Below are positions 1-9,736 of a DNA stretch of 46,136 bases, in pieces. This DNA is from Gemmatimonadota bacterium. GTDB taxonomy: Bacteria; Gemmatimonadota; Gemmatimonadetes; Palauibacterales; Palauibacteraceae. Both the position numbers and the translations under genes were made by a program. The DNA lies in assembly GCA_022820995.1 (NCBI GenBank), contig JAJEEM010000034.1, forward strand, positions 1-46,136, written 5' to 3'. Below the pieces are notes generated by a model. It worked only from the letters and a program-made list of their open reading frames with translations, did no database searches and was not told the DNA's origin. Numbering within the stretch: position 1 is the first letter of the stretch; the number at the start of each line of letters is the position of its first letter.

Positions 1-109
1 GCAGGCGGCGGCCGATGCGGCGGCGGGCGCGGCATGCGTCACCGGGGCGGGCGGCGCTGCGGCAGCCACCGGCGCGCAAACCGGGATCGCCGCTCTCGAA
101 GGGCAGATC

Positions 110-1738
110 ATGTGGAGCCGGCTGCTGTCCGTGGTGGAGGAGCAGGCCCGCACGCTCGTGCGCACCGCCTTCTCGACCCCCGTGCGCGAGGCGGGCGACC
201 TCTCCGCCGGCGTGTTCGACCTCTCCGGACGCATGCTCGCGCAAGCCGTCACGGGCACCCCCGGCCACGTCAACGCGATGGCCGCCTCCGTCGGGTTTTT
301 CCTCCGGGATTTCCCCGTGGAGACGCTGAACGAGGACGATGTCCTCATCACGAACGATCCTTGGGAGGGCACGGGACACCTCAACGACTTCACCGTCGTG
401 ACGCCGACCTTCCTCGACGGGCGCCCGGTGGCGCTGTTCGCGGCCACGAGCCACATCGCCGACGTCGGGGGACGCGGCTTCGGGGCGGACGCGAACCAGG
501 TGTTCGAGGAGGGGATCCGCCTTCCCATCGGATACCTGATCCGCGGCGGCCGGGTGGACGAGACGCTCATGCGGCTGGTGCGGGCGAACGTGCGGGACCC
601 GGACGTCGCCCAGGGCGACCTCTACTCGCTGGCCGCCTGCAACCGCACGGGGTGCGAGCGCCTGGTCGCGATGATGGCGGAGTTCGGGATCGACTCCCTC
701 GAGCCGCTGGCGGAGACGATCATCTCCACCTCCCGGCGGGCGATGCGGGAGCGGATCGGAGCGCTCCGCCCGGGGACGTACCGGAACCGGATGCGGATCG
801 ACGGCTACGATGAGGACCTCGACCTCGTGTGCGCCCTCACGGTCCTGCCCGATGGGACCATCACGATCGACTGGGACGGCACCTCGCCCATGTCGTCGCG
901 CGGCATCAACGTCCCGGTGACCTATACGCGCGCCTACAGTTCGTTCGGCGTGCGCTGCATCGTCGGCTCCGAGGTCCCGAACAACGCGGGGTCGCTGGCG
1001 GCGATCGAAGTCTCCGCCCCGCCCGGGTCGCTGCTCAACGCGCCCCCTCCCGCCGCCGTCTCCGCGCGACACGCGATCGGACAGATGCTGCCGGATGTCG
1101 TCCTCGGCTGCCTCGAACAGGCGCTGGAGCCCGGAGCCGTCCCCGCGGAAGGCGCGTCCTGCCTCTGGAACCCCGTCATCATGGCAGGGCCGGGACTCAC
1201 CGGCGCCCACGCGTACGGCGGCGAGGCGTTCGTCGTGAATCCCTTCCACGCCGGCGGCACGGGCGCCCGCCCCGGCAAGGACGGCCTGTCGGCGACGGCC
1301 TTCCCCTCCGGGGTCCGCAGCACGCCGATCGAGATCACCGAGACGGTCGCGCCGCTCATCTTCTGGCGGAAGGAATACCTCCCCGACTCCGGCGGCCCCG
1401 GCGAGTTCCGGGGCGGTCTCGGCCAGGTGATGGAGATCTCGCACGCGTCGGGCGAGGCGTTCGCCGTCTCTAAGATGTTCGAGCGGGTCCGCAATCCGGC
1501 GCGGGGACGCGACGGAGGCGGCGACGGGGCGGCGGGGCGAGTCCACGTGCCGGACGTCGGCGAGTTTCGGCCCAAGGGCCGCGAGGTCGTGCCGCCCGGC
1601 CGACGCATCGTGCTCGAGACGCCGGGGGGAGGCGGCCTCGGCGACCCGGCACGCCGCCCGCGCGACCGGGTGCGCGAGGATGTCCTCGACGGCTACGTCT
1701 CCGCCGACGAGGCGCCCCGCGCGTATGGAGCACCGTGA
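110..1738 (+). CDS. Hydantoinase B / oxoprolinase family protein (HyuB-like)
   Basis: The protein (542 aa from this ATG) matches the HyuB/N-methylhydantoinase B family, one subunit of ATP-dependent hydantoinases, 5-oxoprolinases and acetone/acetophenone carboxylases. Family signs are the N-terminal stretch with RTAFSTPVREAGDLSAGVFD, the NDPWEGTGHLND motif and the C-terminal PGGGGLGDP motif followed by a short charged tail. The reading frame stays open to the left window edge with no start codon upstream of 110. The few residues before Met110 (LEGQI) resemble the usual HyuB beginning, so the true start may lie outside the window. A HyuA partner would be expected just upstream, outside the window. 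Family assignment is firm; the substrate cannot be told. Confidence 0.88.
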   Translation: MWSRLLSVVEEQARTLVRTAFSTPVREAGDLSAGVFDLSGRMLAQAVTGTPGHVNAMAASVGFFLRDFPVETLNEDDVLITNDPWEGTGHLNDFTVVTPTFLDGRPVALFAATSHIADVGGRGFGADANQVFEEGIRLPIGYLIRGGRVDETLMRLVRANVRDPDVAQGDLYSLAACNRTGCERLVAMMAEFGIDSLEPLAETIISTSRRAMRERIGALRPGTYRNRMRIDGYDEDLDLVCALTVLPDGTITIDWDGTSPMSSRGINVPVTYTRAYSSFGVRCIVGSEVPNNAGSLAAIEVSAPPGSLLNAPPPAAVSARHAIGQMLPDVVLGCLEQALEPGAVPAEGASCLWNPVIMAGPGLTGAHAYGGEAFVVNPFHAGGTGARPGKDGLSATAFPSGVRSTPIEITETVAPLIFWRKEYLPDSGGPGEFRGGLGQVMEISHASGEAFAVSKMFERVRNPARGRDGGGDGAAGRVHVPDVGEFRPKGREVVPPGRRIVLETPGGGGLGDPARRPRDRVREDVLDGYVSADEAPRAYGAP

Positions 1739-1740
1739 AT

Positions 1741-1799
1741 TTGCCGTAACGACCATGCTCATGTACGCTACAGTGTATAACGTCCATAATCATGGTTAT
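1741..1799 (+). promoter_or_regulatory. Candidate promoter and operator of the hipBA unit
   Basis: TTGCCG at 1741-1746 and TACGCT at 1764-1769 are separated by 17 bp and could be a -35/-10 pair. An inverted repeat ATAAC-N13-GTTAT (1777-1781 and 1795-1799) sits over the possible HipB start codons. HipB-type antitoxins usually autorepress by binding palindromes at their own promoter, so this is a reasonable operator candidate. It has not been tested. Confidence 0.35.
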
Positions 1800-2151
1800 T
1801 ACGATGGCGAACAATATTCGCGGCACGTTGCCGCTTCCGGTCCGGCGAATCCTCCGTAAGCTCGGCTCCGACATCAGGGATGCCCGTCTCCGCCGCCGCA
1901 TCCGCGCGGCGACGATGGCGGAACGGGCACTGATCAGCCGGACGACCCTCGGCAAGGTCGAGCGGGGCGATCCGGGCGTATCGATGGGAATTTACGCGAC
2001 CGTGCTCTTCGTGCTGGGGATGGAGGACGGTCTGGCGGAACTCGCCGACCGCAGGCGGGACGGACTCGGGCTCGACCTGCTCGAGGAACGCCTGCCGCAG
2101 CGCGTGCGCGTCGCCTCGCCCCGCTCCCGGCGTGAGCGCGGGGGCGACTGA
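1792..2151 (+). CDS. XRE/HipB-like antitoxin
   Basis: This small basic protein (119 aa, or 115 aa from the second ATG at 1804) has a helix-turn-helix region around residues 23-75 with the XRE-like segment ALISRTTLGKVERGDPGVSM. It is immediately followed by a hipA gene that overlaps its 3' end by 20 bp, the usual HipBA order. HipB proteins neutralise the HipA kinase and repress the operon. The N-terminus is arginine-rich, and about 30 residues beyond the HTH may be the partner-binding tail. The choice between the two start codons is uncertain because the inverted repeat overlaps the first one. Confidence 0.75.
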   Translation: MVITMANNIRGTLPLPVRRILRKLGSDIRDARLRRRIRAATMAERALISRTTLGKVERGDPGVSMGIYATVLFVLGMEDGLAELADRRRDGLGLDLLEERLPQRVRVASPRSRRERGGD

Positions 2152-3424
2152 GGCGGTTCGCGTGGAACGCCGGATACGGGTCCACCTGGACCTGCACGAC
2201 ACCCCCCTCCTCGTCGGACGGCTCTGGGTCAGAGTTCGCGGCGACCGGGAGAGTGCGACGTTCGAGTACGATCCGGGCTGGCTGGATCACCCGCGACGGT
2301 TCGCCCTCGAGCCGGCGCTGACGCTCGGGCCCGGGCCGTTTCATACCCGGCGCGCTCTCTTCGGGTCGATCGGCGACTCGGCGCCCGATCGCTGGGGGCG
2401 CGTCCTGATGCGCCGCGAGGAGGCTCACCGCGCGCGGCGGGAGGGACGGAGGCCCCGCGCGCTGTTCGAGTCCGACTACCTCCTGCGGGTCGACGACGAG
2501 GTTCGCATGGGGGCGCTGAGGTTCTCGCTGGGAGGGGACGGACCCTTCCTCGCCGAGTCCGGGGAGAAGCGGGTTCCGCAGCTCGTCGAACTGGGACCGC
2601 TCCTCGCCGCGGCCACGCGCGTCACTCGGCGGGAAGAGCGGGACGACGATCTCCGCCTTCTCATCCGACCCGGGGCCTCGCTCGGAGGCGCCCGCCCCAA
2701 GGCCGCCGTGAAGGATGGCTCGCGCGGGCTTGCCATCGCGAAATTTCCCGGCGCCCGGGACGACTACGATCTCGTGCTGTGGGAAGGCGTCGCGCTCGAG
2801 CTCGCCGCGCGGGCCGGCATCGACGTTGCCGCCTGGCGTTTCGAACAGGTCGCGGGGCGTCGGGTCCTCCTCGTGCGGCGCTTCGACCGCGAAGCGGGCC
2901 GTCGCGTCCCGTTCCTGTCCGCGATGAGCATGTTGGGGGCCGATGACCGCGAGTCGAGATCCTATCTGGAGATTGCGGACGCCCTCCGGCGCCACGGTGT
3001 AGCCGCCAGGCGCGACCTGACCGAACTCTGGCGCAGGGTCGTGTTCAACATCCTCATCTCGAACACCGACGACCACCTCCGCAACCACGGATTCCTGTAC
3101 GAGGACGGCGAGGGCTGGCGGCTTTCCCCGGCCTACGACCTTAACCCGACTCCGGCGGACATCCGCCCCCGCGTCCTGCAGACGTATATCGACGAGTACG
3201 ACGGCGCCGCGTCGGTGGACCGCGCGCTGGCCACCGCGGGTTACTATGGTCTGGACCTCGACGACGCGAAGCGGATCGTCGGCGAGGTCGGGCGGGCGGT
3301 CTCGGCGTGGCGCGGGACCGCGGAGGCTCTCGGCACTTCCCGGAGGGAGATCATGCGAATGGAATCCGCCTTCGAACACGAGGATCTGGACGAGGCGGCC
3401 CGTTGCGGGGCGTCTGCGGGGTGA
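2132..3424 (+). CDS. HipA-family serine/threonine kinase toxin
   Basis: The product (430 aa, GTG start) has HipA architecture: an N-terminal HipA_N-like subdomain (about 10-110), the nucleotide-loop segment GASLGGARPKA near residue 187, the catalytic loop NTDDHLRNH at about 311-319 and the metal-binding AYDLNP at about 334-339. HipA kinases inactivate targets such as glutamyl-tRNA synthetase and cause growth arrest; the target here is unknown. All key kinase residues look intact, so the toxin is probably functional. The start overlaps hipB by 20 bp, indicating translational coupling, and the next gene begins one base after its stop. Confidence 0.9.
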   Translation: MSAGATEAVRVERRIRVHLDLHDTPLLVGRLWVRVRGDRESATFEYDPGWLDHPRRFALEPALTLGPGPFHTRRALFGSIGDSAPDRWGRVLMRREEAHRARREGRRPRALFESDYLLRVDDEVRMGALRFSLGGDGPFLAESGEKRVPQLVELGPLLAAATRVTRREERDDDLRLLIRPGASLGGARPKAAVKDGSRGLAIAKFPGARDDYDLVLWEGVALELAARAGIDVAAWRFEQVAGRRVLLVRRFDREAGRRVPFLSAMSMLGADDRESRSYLEIADALRRHGVAARRDLTELWRRVVFNILISNTDDHLRNHGFLYEDGEGWRLSPAYDLNPTPADIRPRVLQTYIDEYDGAASVDRALATAGYYGLDLDDAKRIVGEVGRAVSAWRGTAEALGTSRREIMRMESAFEHEDLDEAARCGASAG

Positions 3425-3425
3425 G

Positions 3426-6269
3426 ATGATCGTGGACACGACGCGGAGCAGGTGGACGCTGGCGTGCGCGGTTGCAATCGCCGGCTGCGGCGGCGGCAGC
3501 ACGGACCCGGATCCGGGACCCGAACCCGCGCGGACGCCCGTGGCGACCATCGTGCCGGGGTCGCCGGAAGCGTACGAGGGCCTCGATGCCATCGTGTCGA
3601 TCCGGCTCGATCCGGCTCCATCATCTCCCCTCACGGTCCGATACACGCTGGCGGCCGATGAAGACCCGGGAACGGCAGACGCGGACGAGGACGACTACGA
3701 GCCCGGTGGCCCGGCATCCGTTGCCGCCGGCACGAGCGTCGTCGAAGTCCGGATCCCGATCCTGGACGACGCGGACATCGAACCGGCGCGCGAAGTCTTC
3801 CTTTTCACGCTCGACCCGCCGGCGGCGGGCGCGGGGTACGTCCTCGGGGCGACGACCTCCATCCCCGTGGCGATCAGCGAGGGAGTCTGCGACCGCACGC
3901 CGGGAATTCGGGACGCCCTGGTCGTGCGCTCCCGCGCCACGCGTTGCCAGGAGGTCACGATCTCTCACCTGGGGATCACGACCCTGAACCTCGCCGGGTT
4001 CGAGATCCCGACCCTGCGGAGGGGCGACCTTTCCGGGCTCTACAACCTGAGGAACCTCGATCTCTCCGGCGTGGCGTTCACGGATTTCCCGGCGGGCGTC
4101 TTCGCCGATCTCGGGAGCCTCGAGACGCTGCGCCTGCGGAACAACGGCTTCGACATGCTGCCGGAAGGCGCCTTCGAGGGACTCTCGAACCTCGTGACGC
4201 TCGACCTCGCCGGGAACAGGCTGGCGGCTCTGCCGGCGGAAGTCTTCCGGGACCTCCCTGCGCTGAAGATTCTCGAGCTGTCCGGGAACGCATTCACCAC
4301 GCTCACACCCGGCTCCTTCGCGGAGCTTCCGAAGCTCGAACGCCTGAACCTGAGCAACAACGATTTCGAGACACTGCCGGACGGGGCGTTCACCGGGCTC
4401 TCGGCGCTGCAGTGGCTGTACCTGGGCAACGGCCGGATAGCGGAGTTGAACGGGAACACCTTCTCCGGCCTCCCCAGGCTCGAGAGCCTGCTGCTGCAGG
4501 ACACCGGGTTGGAGACGCTGCCGGAGGGCGTCTTCGCGGGACTCCCCAGCCTCCGGGAGCTGCGGCTGGACCGGAACGCGCTGGAGTCGGTGCCCGAGGG
4601 GGTGTTCTCGGAGCTTACGCGGCTGGAGGCGCTGCGCCTGTACCGCAATCGGCTCGCCGCGCTCCCCCCGGAACCGTTCGCGGGGCTCACGGATCTCCGC
4701 GTCCTGCGGCTGGAACGGAACCGGTTGGCCGAGCTGCCGGAGCGGGTCTTCGTCGGGCTGTCCAGCCTCGACACGCTGCTGCTGGCGGTGAATCCGGGGG
4801 CCCCGTTCGCGTTCGCACTCGAACTCGAGCGGACCGACAACCCGGACCCCTCCGCTGCGGGTCCCGCCCGGCTCGCGCTCTCCGTGGCCAGGGGGGCGCC
4901 GTTCGCCATGATGGTTCCCCTCTCCGCCCGGGGTGGCACGCTCTCGTCGGAGTCGGCGGTCCTCGAAGCGGGCGGCGAGCGGAGCGCGGAGGTGACCGTG
5001 ACCGCGACGGAGGGCGGCCAGACCGAGGTGCAGGTCGTGGCGGGCCCGGCGCCCGCAGTGCCGGGACGGGTGACGGGAATCGAGATCGGACTGGGGGACC
5101 CGCTCATCCTCTTCGGAGAGGGCGTCAACGCCCCGCCGGTGCCGGAGCGGGAGGTCGCTCTGCAGCGGATGCAGGCGGGTGCCCACCCGACGATGCTCAT
5201 GGCAGCCGCGTACTTCCGCGATCCCGAGGGGGCAGACCTGCGCATCTCGGCCGCCACCGCCGACGCAGCGGTGGCCGCGGTGACGGTCGCGGGCGGCGTC
5301 GTGACGCTGACGCCCGTCGCTGCGGGCTCCACGACGGTGACGCTGACGGCGACCGATCCGCCGGGCGCGACCGCCGAACTCTCCTTTCCCGTCACCGTGC
5401 GGGAAGCGGCCGCGCGACCCTTCGACATCGACGTGATCCTGGTGGATGCGGTGACGGACTCCCAGGCCGAGGCCTTCGAGGACGCGGTGGACTTCTGGTC
5501 GGCCATACTGGCGGACACGGAACTGTCGGATGTCTCTCTCGGCCAGGATGTAGCGCCCGGATGCTGGGACATCACGACGGATCAGCGCATCGGCACCGTC
5601 GACGACCTCGTGATCGTGGCTTCCGTCCGGGAGATCGACGGCGAGGACGGCGTCCTGGCCCGGGCCGGCCCCTGCGTCATCCGCGGCGGGTCCCGCCTGC
5701 CTGCCGTCGGCGCCCTCGAGCTGGACGCGGCGGACCTCTCGCGGCTCGAGGAGGAGGGGAACCTCAAGGACGTGGAGGAGGTGATCCTGCACGAGATCGG
5801 CCACGTGCTGGGGATCGGGACGGTGTGGGTCGACCACGGCCTGCTCCGGAACCCATCCATCCACAACTCGGGAGCGGACACGCATTTTACGGGCCCCCTG
5901 GCCATCGCCGCGTTCGACGAGCGGGGCGGGGCGAACTACGACGACGGCGAGAAGGTGCCGGTCGAGAACACGTCGGGACCCGGGGCGGCGGACTCCCACT
6001 GGCGGGAATCGGTGCTCGGACACGAGCTGCTCACGCCGTTCCAGGCGGCGGGCGAGCGCGATCTCCTCAGCCTGATCACGGTGCAGTCGTTGGCGGATCT
6101 CGGTTATTCGGTCAAGGTGGGGCTCGCCGAGATCTACCGGGTTCCCGGACCCACGGGCGGCGCCCGCGCCACGCCGGCACGCATGATCCCATACGGCGAC
6201 GACATCCTCCGCGGACCCATCAGGGTCGTCGACCGCGACGGCCGCGTCGTCCGGATCATCTCCCGCTGA
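3426..6269 (+). CDS. LRR/Calx-beta lipoprotein with leishmanolysin-like (M8-type) metalloprotease domain
   Basis: The start is the ATG at 3426, because it gives a lipoprotein signal peptide (AIAGCGGG lipobox, Cys near residue 20) and follows the hipA stop. The 947-aa product has, in order, a Calx-beta domain (about 38-150), some eleven leucine-rich repeats of the FxGLxxLxxLxLxxN type (about 184-456), beta-sandwich/BIG-like regions (about 470-660) and a zinc protease domain (about 665-905). The protease domain has HEIGHVLGIG at 789-798 and a distant third ligand His in DSHWRE. The HExxHxxG with a remote third His resembles leishmanolysin-family proteases. It is probably outer-membrane anchored and surface exposed. 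Its placement inside a toxin-antitoxin run is unusual. The substrate is unknown. Confidence 0.82.
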   Translation: MIVDTTRSRWTLACAVAIAGCGGGSTDPDPGPEPARTPVATIVPGSPEAYEGLDAIVSIRLDPAPSSPLTVRYTLAADEDPGTADADEDDYEPGGPASVAAGTSVVEVRIPILDDADIEPAREVFLFTLDPPAAGAGYVLGATTSIPVAISEGVCDRTPGIRDALVVRSRATRCQEVTISHLGITTLNLAGFEIPTLRRGDLSGLYNLRNLDLSGVAFTDFPAGVFADLGSLETLRLRNNGFDMLPEGAFEGLSNLVTLDLAGNRLAALPAEVFRDLPALKILELSGNAFTTLTPGSFAELPKLERLNLSNNDFETLPDGAFTGLSALQWLYLGNGRIAELNGNTFSGLPRLESLLLQDTGLETLPEGVFAGLPSLRELRLDRNALESVPEGVFSELTRLEALRLYRNRLAALPPEPFAGLTDLRVLRLERNRLAELPERVFVGLSSLDTLLLAVNPGAPFAFALELERTDNPDPSAAGPARLALSVARGAPFAMMVPLSARGGTLSSESAVLEAGGERSAEVTVTATEGGQTEVQVVAGPAPAVPGRVTGIEIGLGDPLILFGEGVNAPPVPEREVALQRMQAGAHPTMLMAAAYFRDPEGADLRISAATADAAVAAVTVAGGVVTLTPVAAGSTTVTLTATDPPGATAELSFPVTVREAAARPFDIDVILVDAVTDSQAEAFEDAVDFWSAILADTELSDVSLGQDVAPGCWDITTDQRIGTVDDLVIVASVREIDGEDGVLARAGPCVIRGGSRLPAVGALELDAADLSRLEEEGNLKDVEEVILHEIGHVLGIGTVWVDHGLLRNPSIHNSGADTHFTGPLAIAAFDERGGANYDDGEKVPVENTSGPGAADSHWRESVLGHELLTPFQAAGERDLLSLITVQSLADLGYSVKVGLAEIYRVPGPTGGARATPARMIPYGDDILRGPIRVVDRDGRVVRIISR

Positions 6270-6351
6270 ACAGCGCTCGTCTTGCAGTAATACCGTCGAC
6301 ACATATGTTGACTTGCATACGCCGGTTCGAACACCACATCATGAGTGCGCC

Positions 6352-6558
6352 ATGACGATTGTCACAATTTCTTCTCGCTATCAGGTTGTAATCCCCAGAG
6401 ATGTGCGCGAGCGCCTCGGGTTGAAACCCGGCCAGAAGGTGCAGGCGCTGCCCTTCAAGGGACGCGTGGAATTGATTCCGCTCGAACCCATCGAGGCGGC
6501 TCGAGGCTTCGTCCGGGGCATCGATACAACCGTCCCGCGCGAGGGAGACCGTACGTGA
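6352..6558 (+). CDS. AbrB/MazE-fold antitoxin (VapB-like)
   Basis: This 68-aa protein starts MTIVTISSRYQVVIP, the signature of the AbrB/SpoVT swapped-hairpin DNA-binding fold, with RDVRERLGLKPGQKV following. The C-terminal tail would bind the toxin. The upstream TTG at 6313 is rejected as a start because the AbrB fold begins at the ATG. The stop overlaps the GTG of the PIN-domain toxin by 4 bp, the normal VapBC arrangement. An 82-bp gap separates it from the LRR protease gene and probably carries its own promoter. Confidence 0.88.
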   Translation: MTIVTISSRYQVVIPRDVRERLGLKPGQKVQALPFKGRVELIPLEPIEAARGFVRGIDTTVPREGDRT

Positions 6559-6950
6559 ACGTGGTCGATTCTTCGGCTTGGCTGGAGTATTTCGCCGATG
6601 GTCCGAACGCGCCGGAGTTCGCCGAGCCCATCGCCGAGACCGAACGCCTGGTCGTGCCAAGCATCACGTTGTTCGAGGTCTTCAAGCGAATCCGCGTCCA
6701 GCGAGACCCCGGGGCCGCGCTTTATGCCGTCGCGCAAATGCGACGGGGACGCGTGGTCGACCTCGACGGGAATCTCGCGATCGCCGCGGCGACGTTGAGC
6801 GCCGAGCGGGGCTTGCCGCTGGCCGACAGCATCATTCTCGCAACCTCCAGGCAGGAGGACGCGGTCCTATGGACCCAGGACGCGGATTTCGACGGGATGG
6901 AAGGGGTCGAGTACCGGCCGCATCGAAAGACGGGGGAACGGAGCCGATGA
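6555..6950 (+). CDS. VapC-type PIN-domain ribonuclease toxin
   Basis: The GTG start at 6555 gives a 131-aa PIN protein beginning VNVVDSSAWLEYF. The acidic metal-binding residues are visible: D5, E41 in LFEVFK, D91 in LADSIILA and D109/D111 in TQDADF. VapC toxins cleave tRNA or rRNA and are held inactive by VapB, encoded immediately upstream with a 4-bp overlap. The 3' end overlaps the M14 peptidase ATG by 4 bp (ATGA), so the peptidase is probably translated as part of this unit. Confidence 0.9.
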   Translation: MNVVDSSAWLEYFADGPNAPEFAEPIAETERLVVPSITLFEVFKRIRVQRDPGAALYAVAQMRRGRVVDLDGNLAIAAATLSAERGLPLADSIILATSRQEDAVLWTQDADFDGMEGVEYRPHRKTGERSR

Positions 6951-9652
6951 TCGCCAGAGACTCTTCGCTCGCCGCGGGCGGGCGCGTGGTGCTCGGGTTG
7001 TTGCTGGGGGTCGTGTTGATCGCGGGGTGTGTGACGGACTCGGGCGGTGGCGGGGCGAGGGGCGACGTACCGATGCCGGCGGAGGTCATCGGGTTCACGC
7101 CCGGCGAGGACTACAAGCTCGCGAACTACGACGGGATCAAGGCGTATTTCGAGGCGCTCGCGGCTTCCACCGACCGCATGTCGCTGGAGCAGATCGGCGA
7201 GAGCACCCGGGGCGAGCCCCTCTACCTCGCCGCGATCTCCTCGCCATCGAATCTCCGGCGCCTGGAACGGATCAAGGAGATCACGCGGACGCTCGCGTAC
7301 GCCCGCGACCCGGACGAAGGCTACGGATCCGTCCTCGCCGAAGAGGAGGCGCGGGCGCTCGCGCGGGAAGGGGTCGCGGTCGTGTGGATCGACGGCGGGC
7401 TGCACGCCACGGAGGTCGCGCACGGGCAGTTGATGCCGGAGATGGCGCGCCACTTCGTGACGGACGATTCCCCCGAGACCCGGCGCGTGCGGGACAACGC
7501 CGTCGTCCTCCTGATGCCGAACATGAACCCGGACGGCCTGAATATCGTCGCCGACTGGTATATGTCGAATGTGGGCGGCGAATTCGAGATGGCGCGCGTC
7601 CCGGAACTCTATCATCACTATATCGGGCACGACAACAATCGCGACTGGTACATGCTGACGCAGGTCGAGACGCAGGCGGTCACGCGGCAGCTCTATCACA
7701 ACTGGTTCCCGCAGATCGTCTATAATCAGCATCAGTCGAGCCCCTTCCCCGGGCGGATCTGGATGCCGCCCTTCGAGAACCCCGTAAACCCGCACCTCGA
7801 TCCGCTCGTCGTGAGTTCCCTGAACCAGATGGGACATTCGATGCGGCGGCGCTTCGACGAGGAGGGGAAGCCGGGCGTCAACAGCGGCATCGTCTTCGAC
7901 CTGTGGTGGAACGGGTCAATGAGAGGCGGGCCCGACTATCACAACATGCTCGGGTTCCTGACGGAGACGGCGGGCGCGGGCTACGCGACGCCCCGCTGCT
8001 ACGATGAGGACGAGATCCCGGACACCTTCGGCGCGCGCGCCGGGAACCTGCCCGCGAAGACGCCGTCGACGAACTACAACAACCCGTGGCTCGGCGGCTG
8101 CTGGCACCTGCGCGACGCCATGGACTACATGATGACCGCCGCGAAGGCCGTGGCGGACATGGGCGCGAAGCTCAAGGAGGAGTACCTCTTCAACCACTAC
8201 CTCATGGGCCGGCGCCAGATCGAGCGCGGAAACGCGGCGGAGGGCGGGCCGTTCGCCTACGTGCTCGACCCCCGGGCCTCGCACGATCCGGGCGCGGTCG
8301 TCGAGTTCATGGGTCTGATGTCGCGGTCCGGGATCGAATTCCTGCGCGCGTCGGAGCCGTTCTCCGTATCGGGCGCGGAAGGCGACCTCGACTTCCCCGC
8401 CGGGTCGTACGTAATTCCGCCCCAGGCCTTCCGGCCGTATGTGGTGGACCTGATGGAGCCCAAGGAATACCCCGACCGGCGCCAGTATCCCGGCGGACCG
8501 CCGGATCCGCCGTACGACATGACCGGCTACGAACTCCGCTTCCAGATGGGACTGGAGGCGGTGAACGTGGACGAACCCTTCGACATGCCGCCGGGCGGAT
8601 GGGGCGAGGTCTCGTCCGACATCGGCGAGGTGCGCGGCGAAGGGGCGGCCGGGTTCGCCGTGCACGGCAACGCCAACGCGATCTACCGAGGGCTGGCTCA
8701 GGAGCGCCTTCGCACCGTGGAGATGCTCACGACGCCGAACGGCGAGGTGCCCGCCGGGTCGTACTGGCTGCCGGATCTGTCCGCCGATGAGGCGCGCACG
8801 CTCGCCGCCGACCACGGACTCACGCTCACCGGGATCTCCTCCGCACCCTCCGCCGGCGCGGTGGCCGAAGCGCGACCGCCGCGCGTCGCGATCTACCGTT
8901 CGTGGCAGGCCCCGATGCCCGAGGGCTGGACCCGCTGGGTGCTCGACCAGTACGGCTTCGAGTGGGAGAACGTGTGGGACGCGGACGTGCGGGGCGGCGA
9001 CCTGTCCCGCTTCGACGTCATTCTCCTCCCCTCGCAGGCTTCGGGCGGGATCGCGAACGGGAACCTGCCGGAGACCATGCCGGAGGAGTACACGGGCGGG
9101 CTCGGCGAACCGGGCGCCGCGGCGCTCCGCGCCTTCGTCGAGGCCGGCGGCTGGCTCGTCGCCTTCGACCAGGCCGTGGACTACGCGATCGAGACCTTCG
9201 GCCTCCCCTTCCGGAATCGGGCGCGGGGGCTCTCCTCGCAGGAGTTCTTCATCCCGGGATCCGTGATCCGTCTCGACGTCGACCCCTCGCACCCGCTCGG
9301 CTACGGGATGGACGAGGAGGCGATGGCCCTCTTCTCCCGCAGCCAGGTGCTGGAGAGGACGGGCGGCGCCGCGGCGGGCGGCAGCGGCGCCGACATCGGC
9401 CGGATCTCGACCCCGGTGTGCTACGCCGACGCGGATTTCCTGGTGAGCGGCTGGACGCTGGGCGGCGAAGAGGTGCTCGCCGGCTACCCGGCGGCCGCGC
9501 AGATCGGAGTCGGCGAGGGGCAGGTCGTGCTGTTCGCGTTCCGCCCGCACTTCCGCGGGCAGCCGCGCAACACGTTCAAGCTCCTGTTCAATGCGCTCGC
9601 CGCTTCCGCAACGGAGGGACTCCCCGAGAGCCCCGGGCTCGACTGCCGCTGA
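6947..9652 (+). CDS. M14-family zinc carboxypeptidase-like lipoprotein
   Basis: The 901-aa protein starts at the ATG overlapping the vapC stop; a hydrophobic signal segment with lipobox LIAGC supports this. The M14 zinc-peptidase site is complete: HATE (H153, E156) and H262 in NQHQSS as ligands, with E340 in LTETAG as the catalytic Glu. The protease domain covers about 40-400. The C-terminal half contains a Rossmann-like segment (about 640-880, with YRSWQAPMPEGWTRWVLDQY) resembling a ThuA/class-I glutamine-amidotransferase-like fold. Members of this family are secreted peptidases that probably process oligopeptides or cell-wall peptides at the cell surface. The exact substrate is unknown. Confidence 0.87.
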   Translation: MIARDSSLAAGGRVVLGLLLGVVLIAGCVTDSGGGGARGDVPMPAEVIGFTPGEDYKLANYDGIKAYFEALAASTDRMSLEQIGESTRGEPLYLAAISSPSNLRRLERIKEITRTLAYARDPDEGYGSVLAEEEARALAREGVAVVWIDGGLHATEVAHGQLMPEMARHFVTDDSPETRRVRDNAVVLLMPNMNPDGLNIVADWYMSNVGGEFEMARVPELYHHYIGHDNNRDWYMLTQVETQAVTRQLYHNWFPQIVYNQHQSSPFPGRIWMPPFENPVNPHLDPLVVSSLNQMGHSMRRRFDEEGKPGVNSGIVFDLWWNGSMRGGPDYHNMLGFLTETAGAGYATPRCYDEDEIPDTFGARAGNLPAKTPSTNYNNPWLGGCWHLRDAMDYMMTAAKAVADMGAKLKEEYLFNHYLMGRRQIERGNAAEGGPFAYVLDPRASHDPGAVVEFMGLMSRSGIEFLRASEPFSVSGAEGDLDFPAGSYVIPPQAFRPYVVDLMEPKEYPDRRQYPGGPPDPPYDMTGYELRFQMGLEAVNVDEPFDMPPGGWGEVSSDIGEVRGEGAAGFAVHGNANAIYRGLAQERLRTVEMLTTPNGEVPAGSYWLPDLSADEARTLAADHGLTLTGISSAPSAGAVAEARPPRVAIYRSWQAPMPEGWTRWVLDQYGFEWENVWDADVRGGDLSRFDVILLPSQASGGIANGNLPETMPEEYTGGLGEPGAAALRAFVEAGGWLVAFDQAVDYAIETFGLPFRNRARGLSSQEFFIPGSVIRLDVDPSHPLGYGMDEEAMALFSRSQVLERTGGAAAGGSGADIGRISTPVCYADADFLVSGWTLGGEEVLAGYPAAAQIGVGEGQVVLFAFRPHFRGQPRNTFKLLFNALAASATEGLPESPGLDCR

Positions 9653-9736
9653 GCCTCGCGGGTCGCGGTTGCCCGCCGGTCGGCGCGCGGGTTAGCGTCA
9701 ACGTTCCGGGCGGTTCGGGGGTTGAAGGCGTGGGGA

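Noticed and set aside
3621..6302. 893-aa minus-strand ORF opposite the LRR/M8 gene
   Set aside because: Arg/Glu/Gln-rich antisense reading with no domains; the plus strand encodes LRRs and HExxH.
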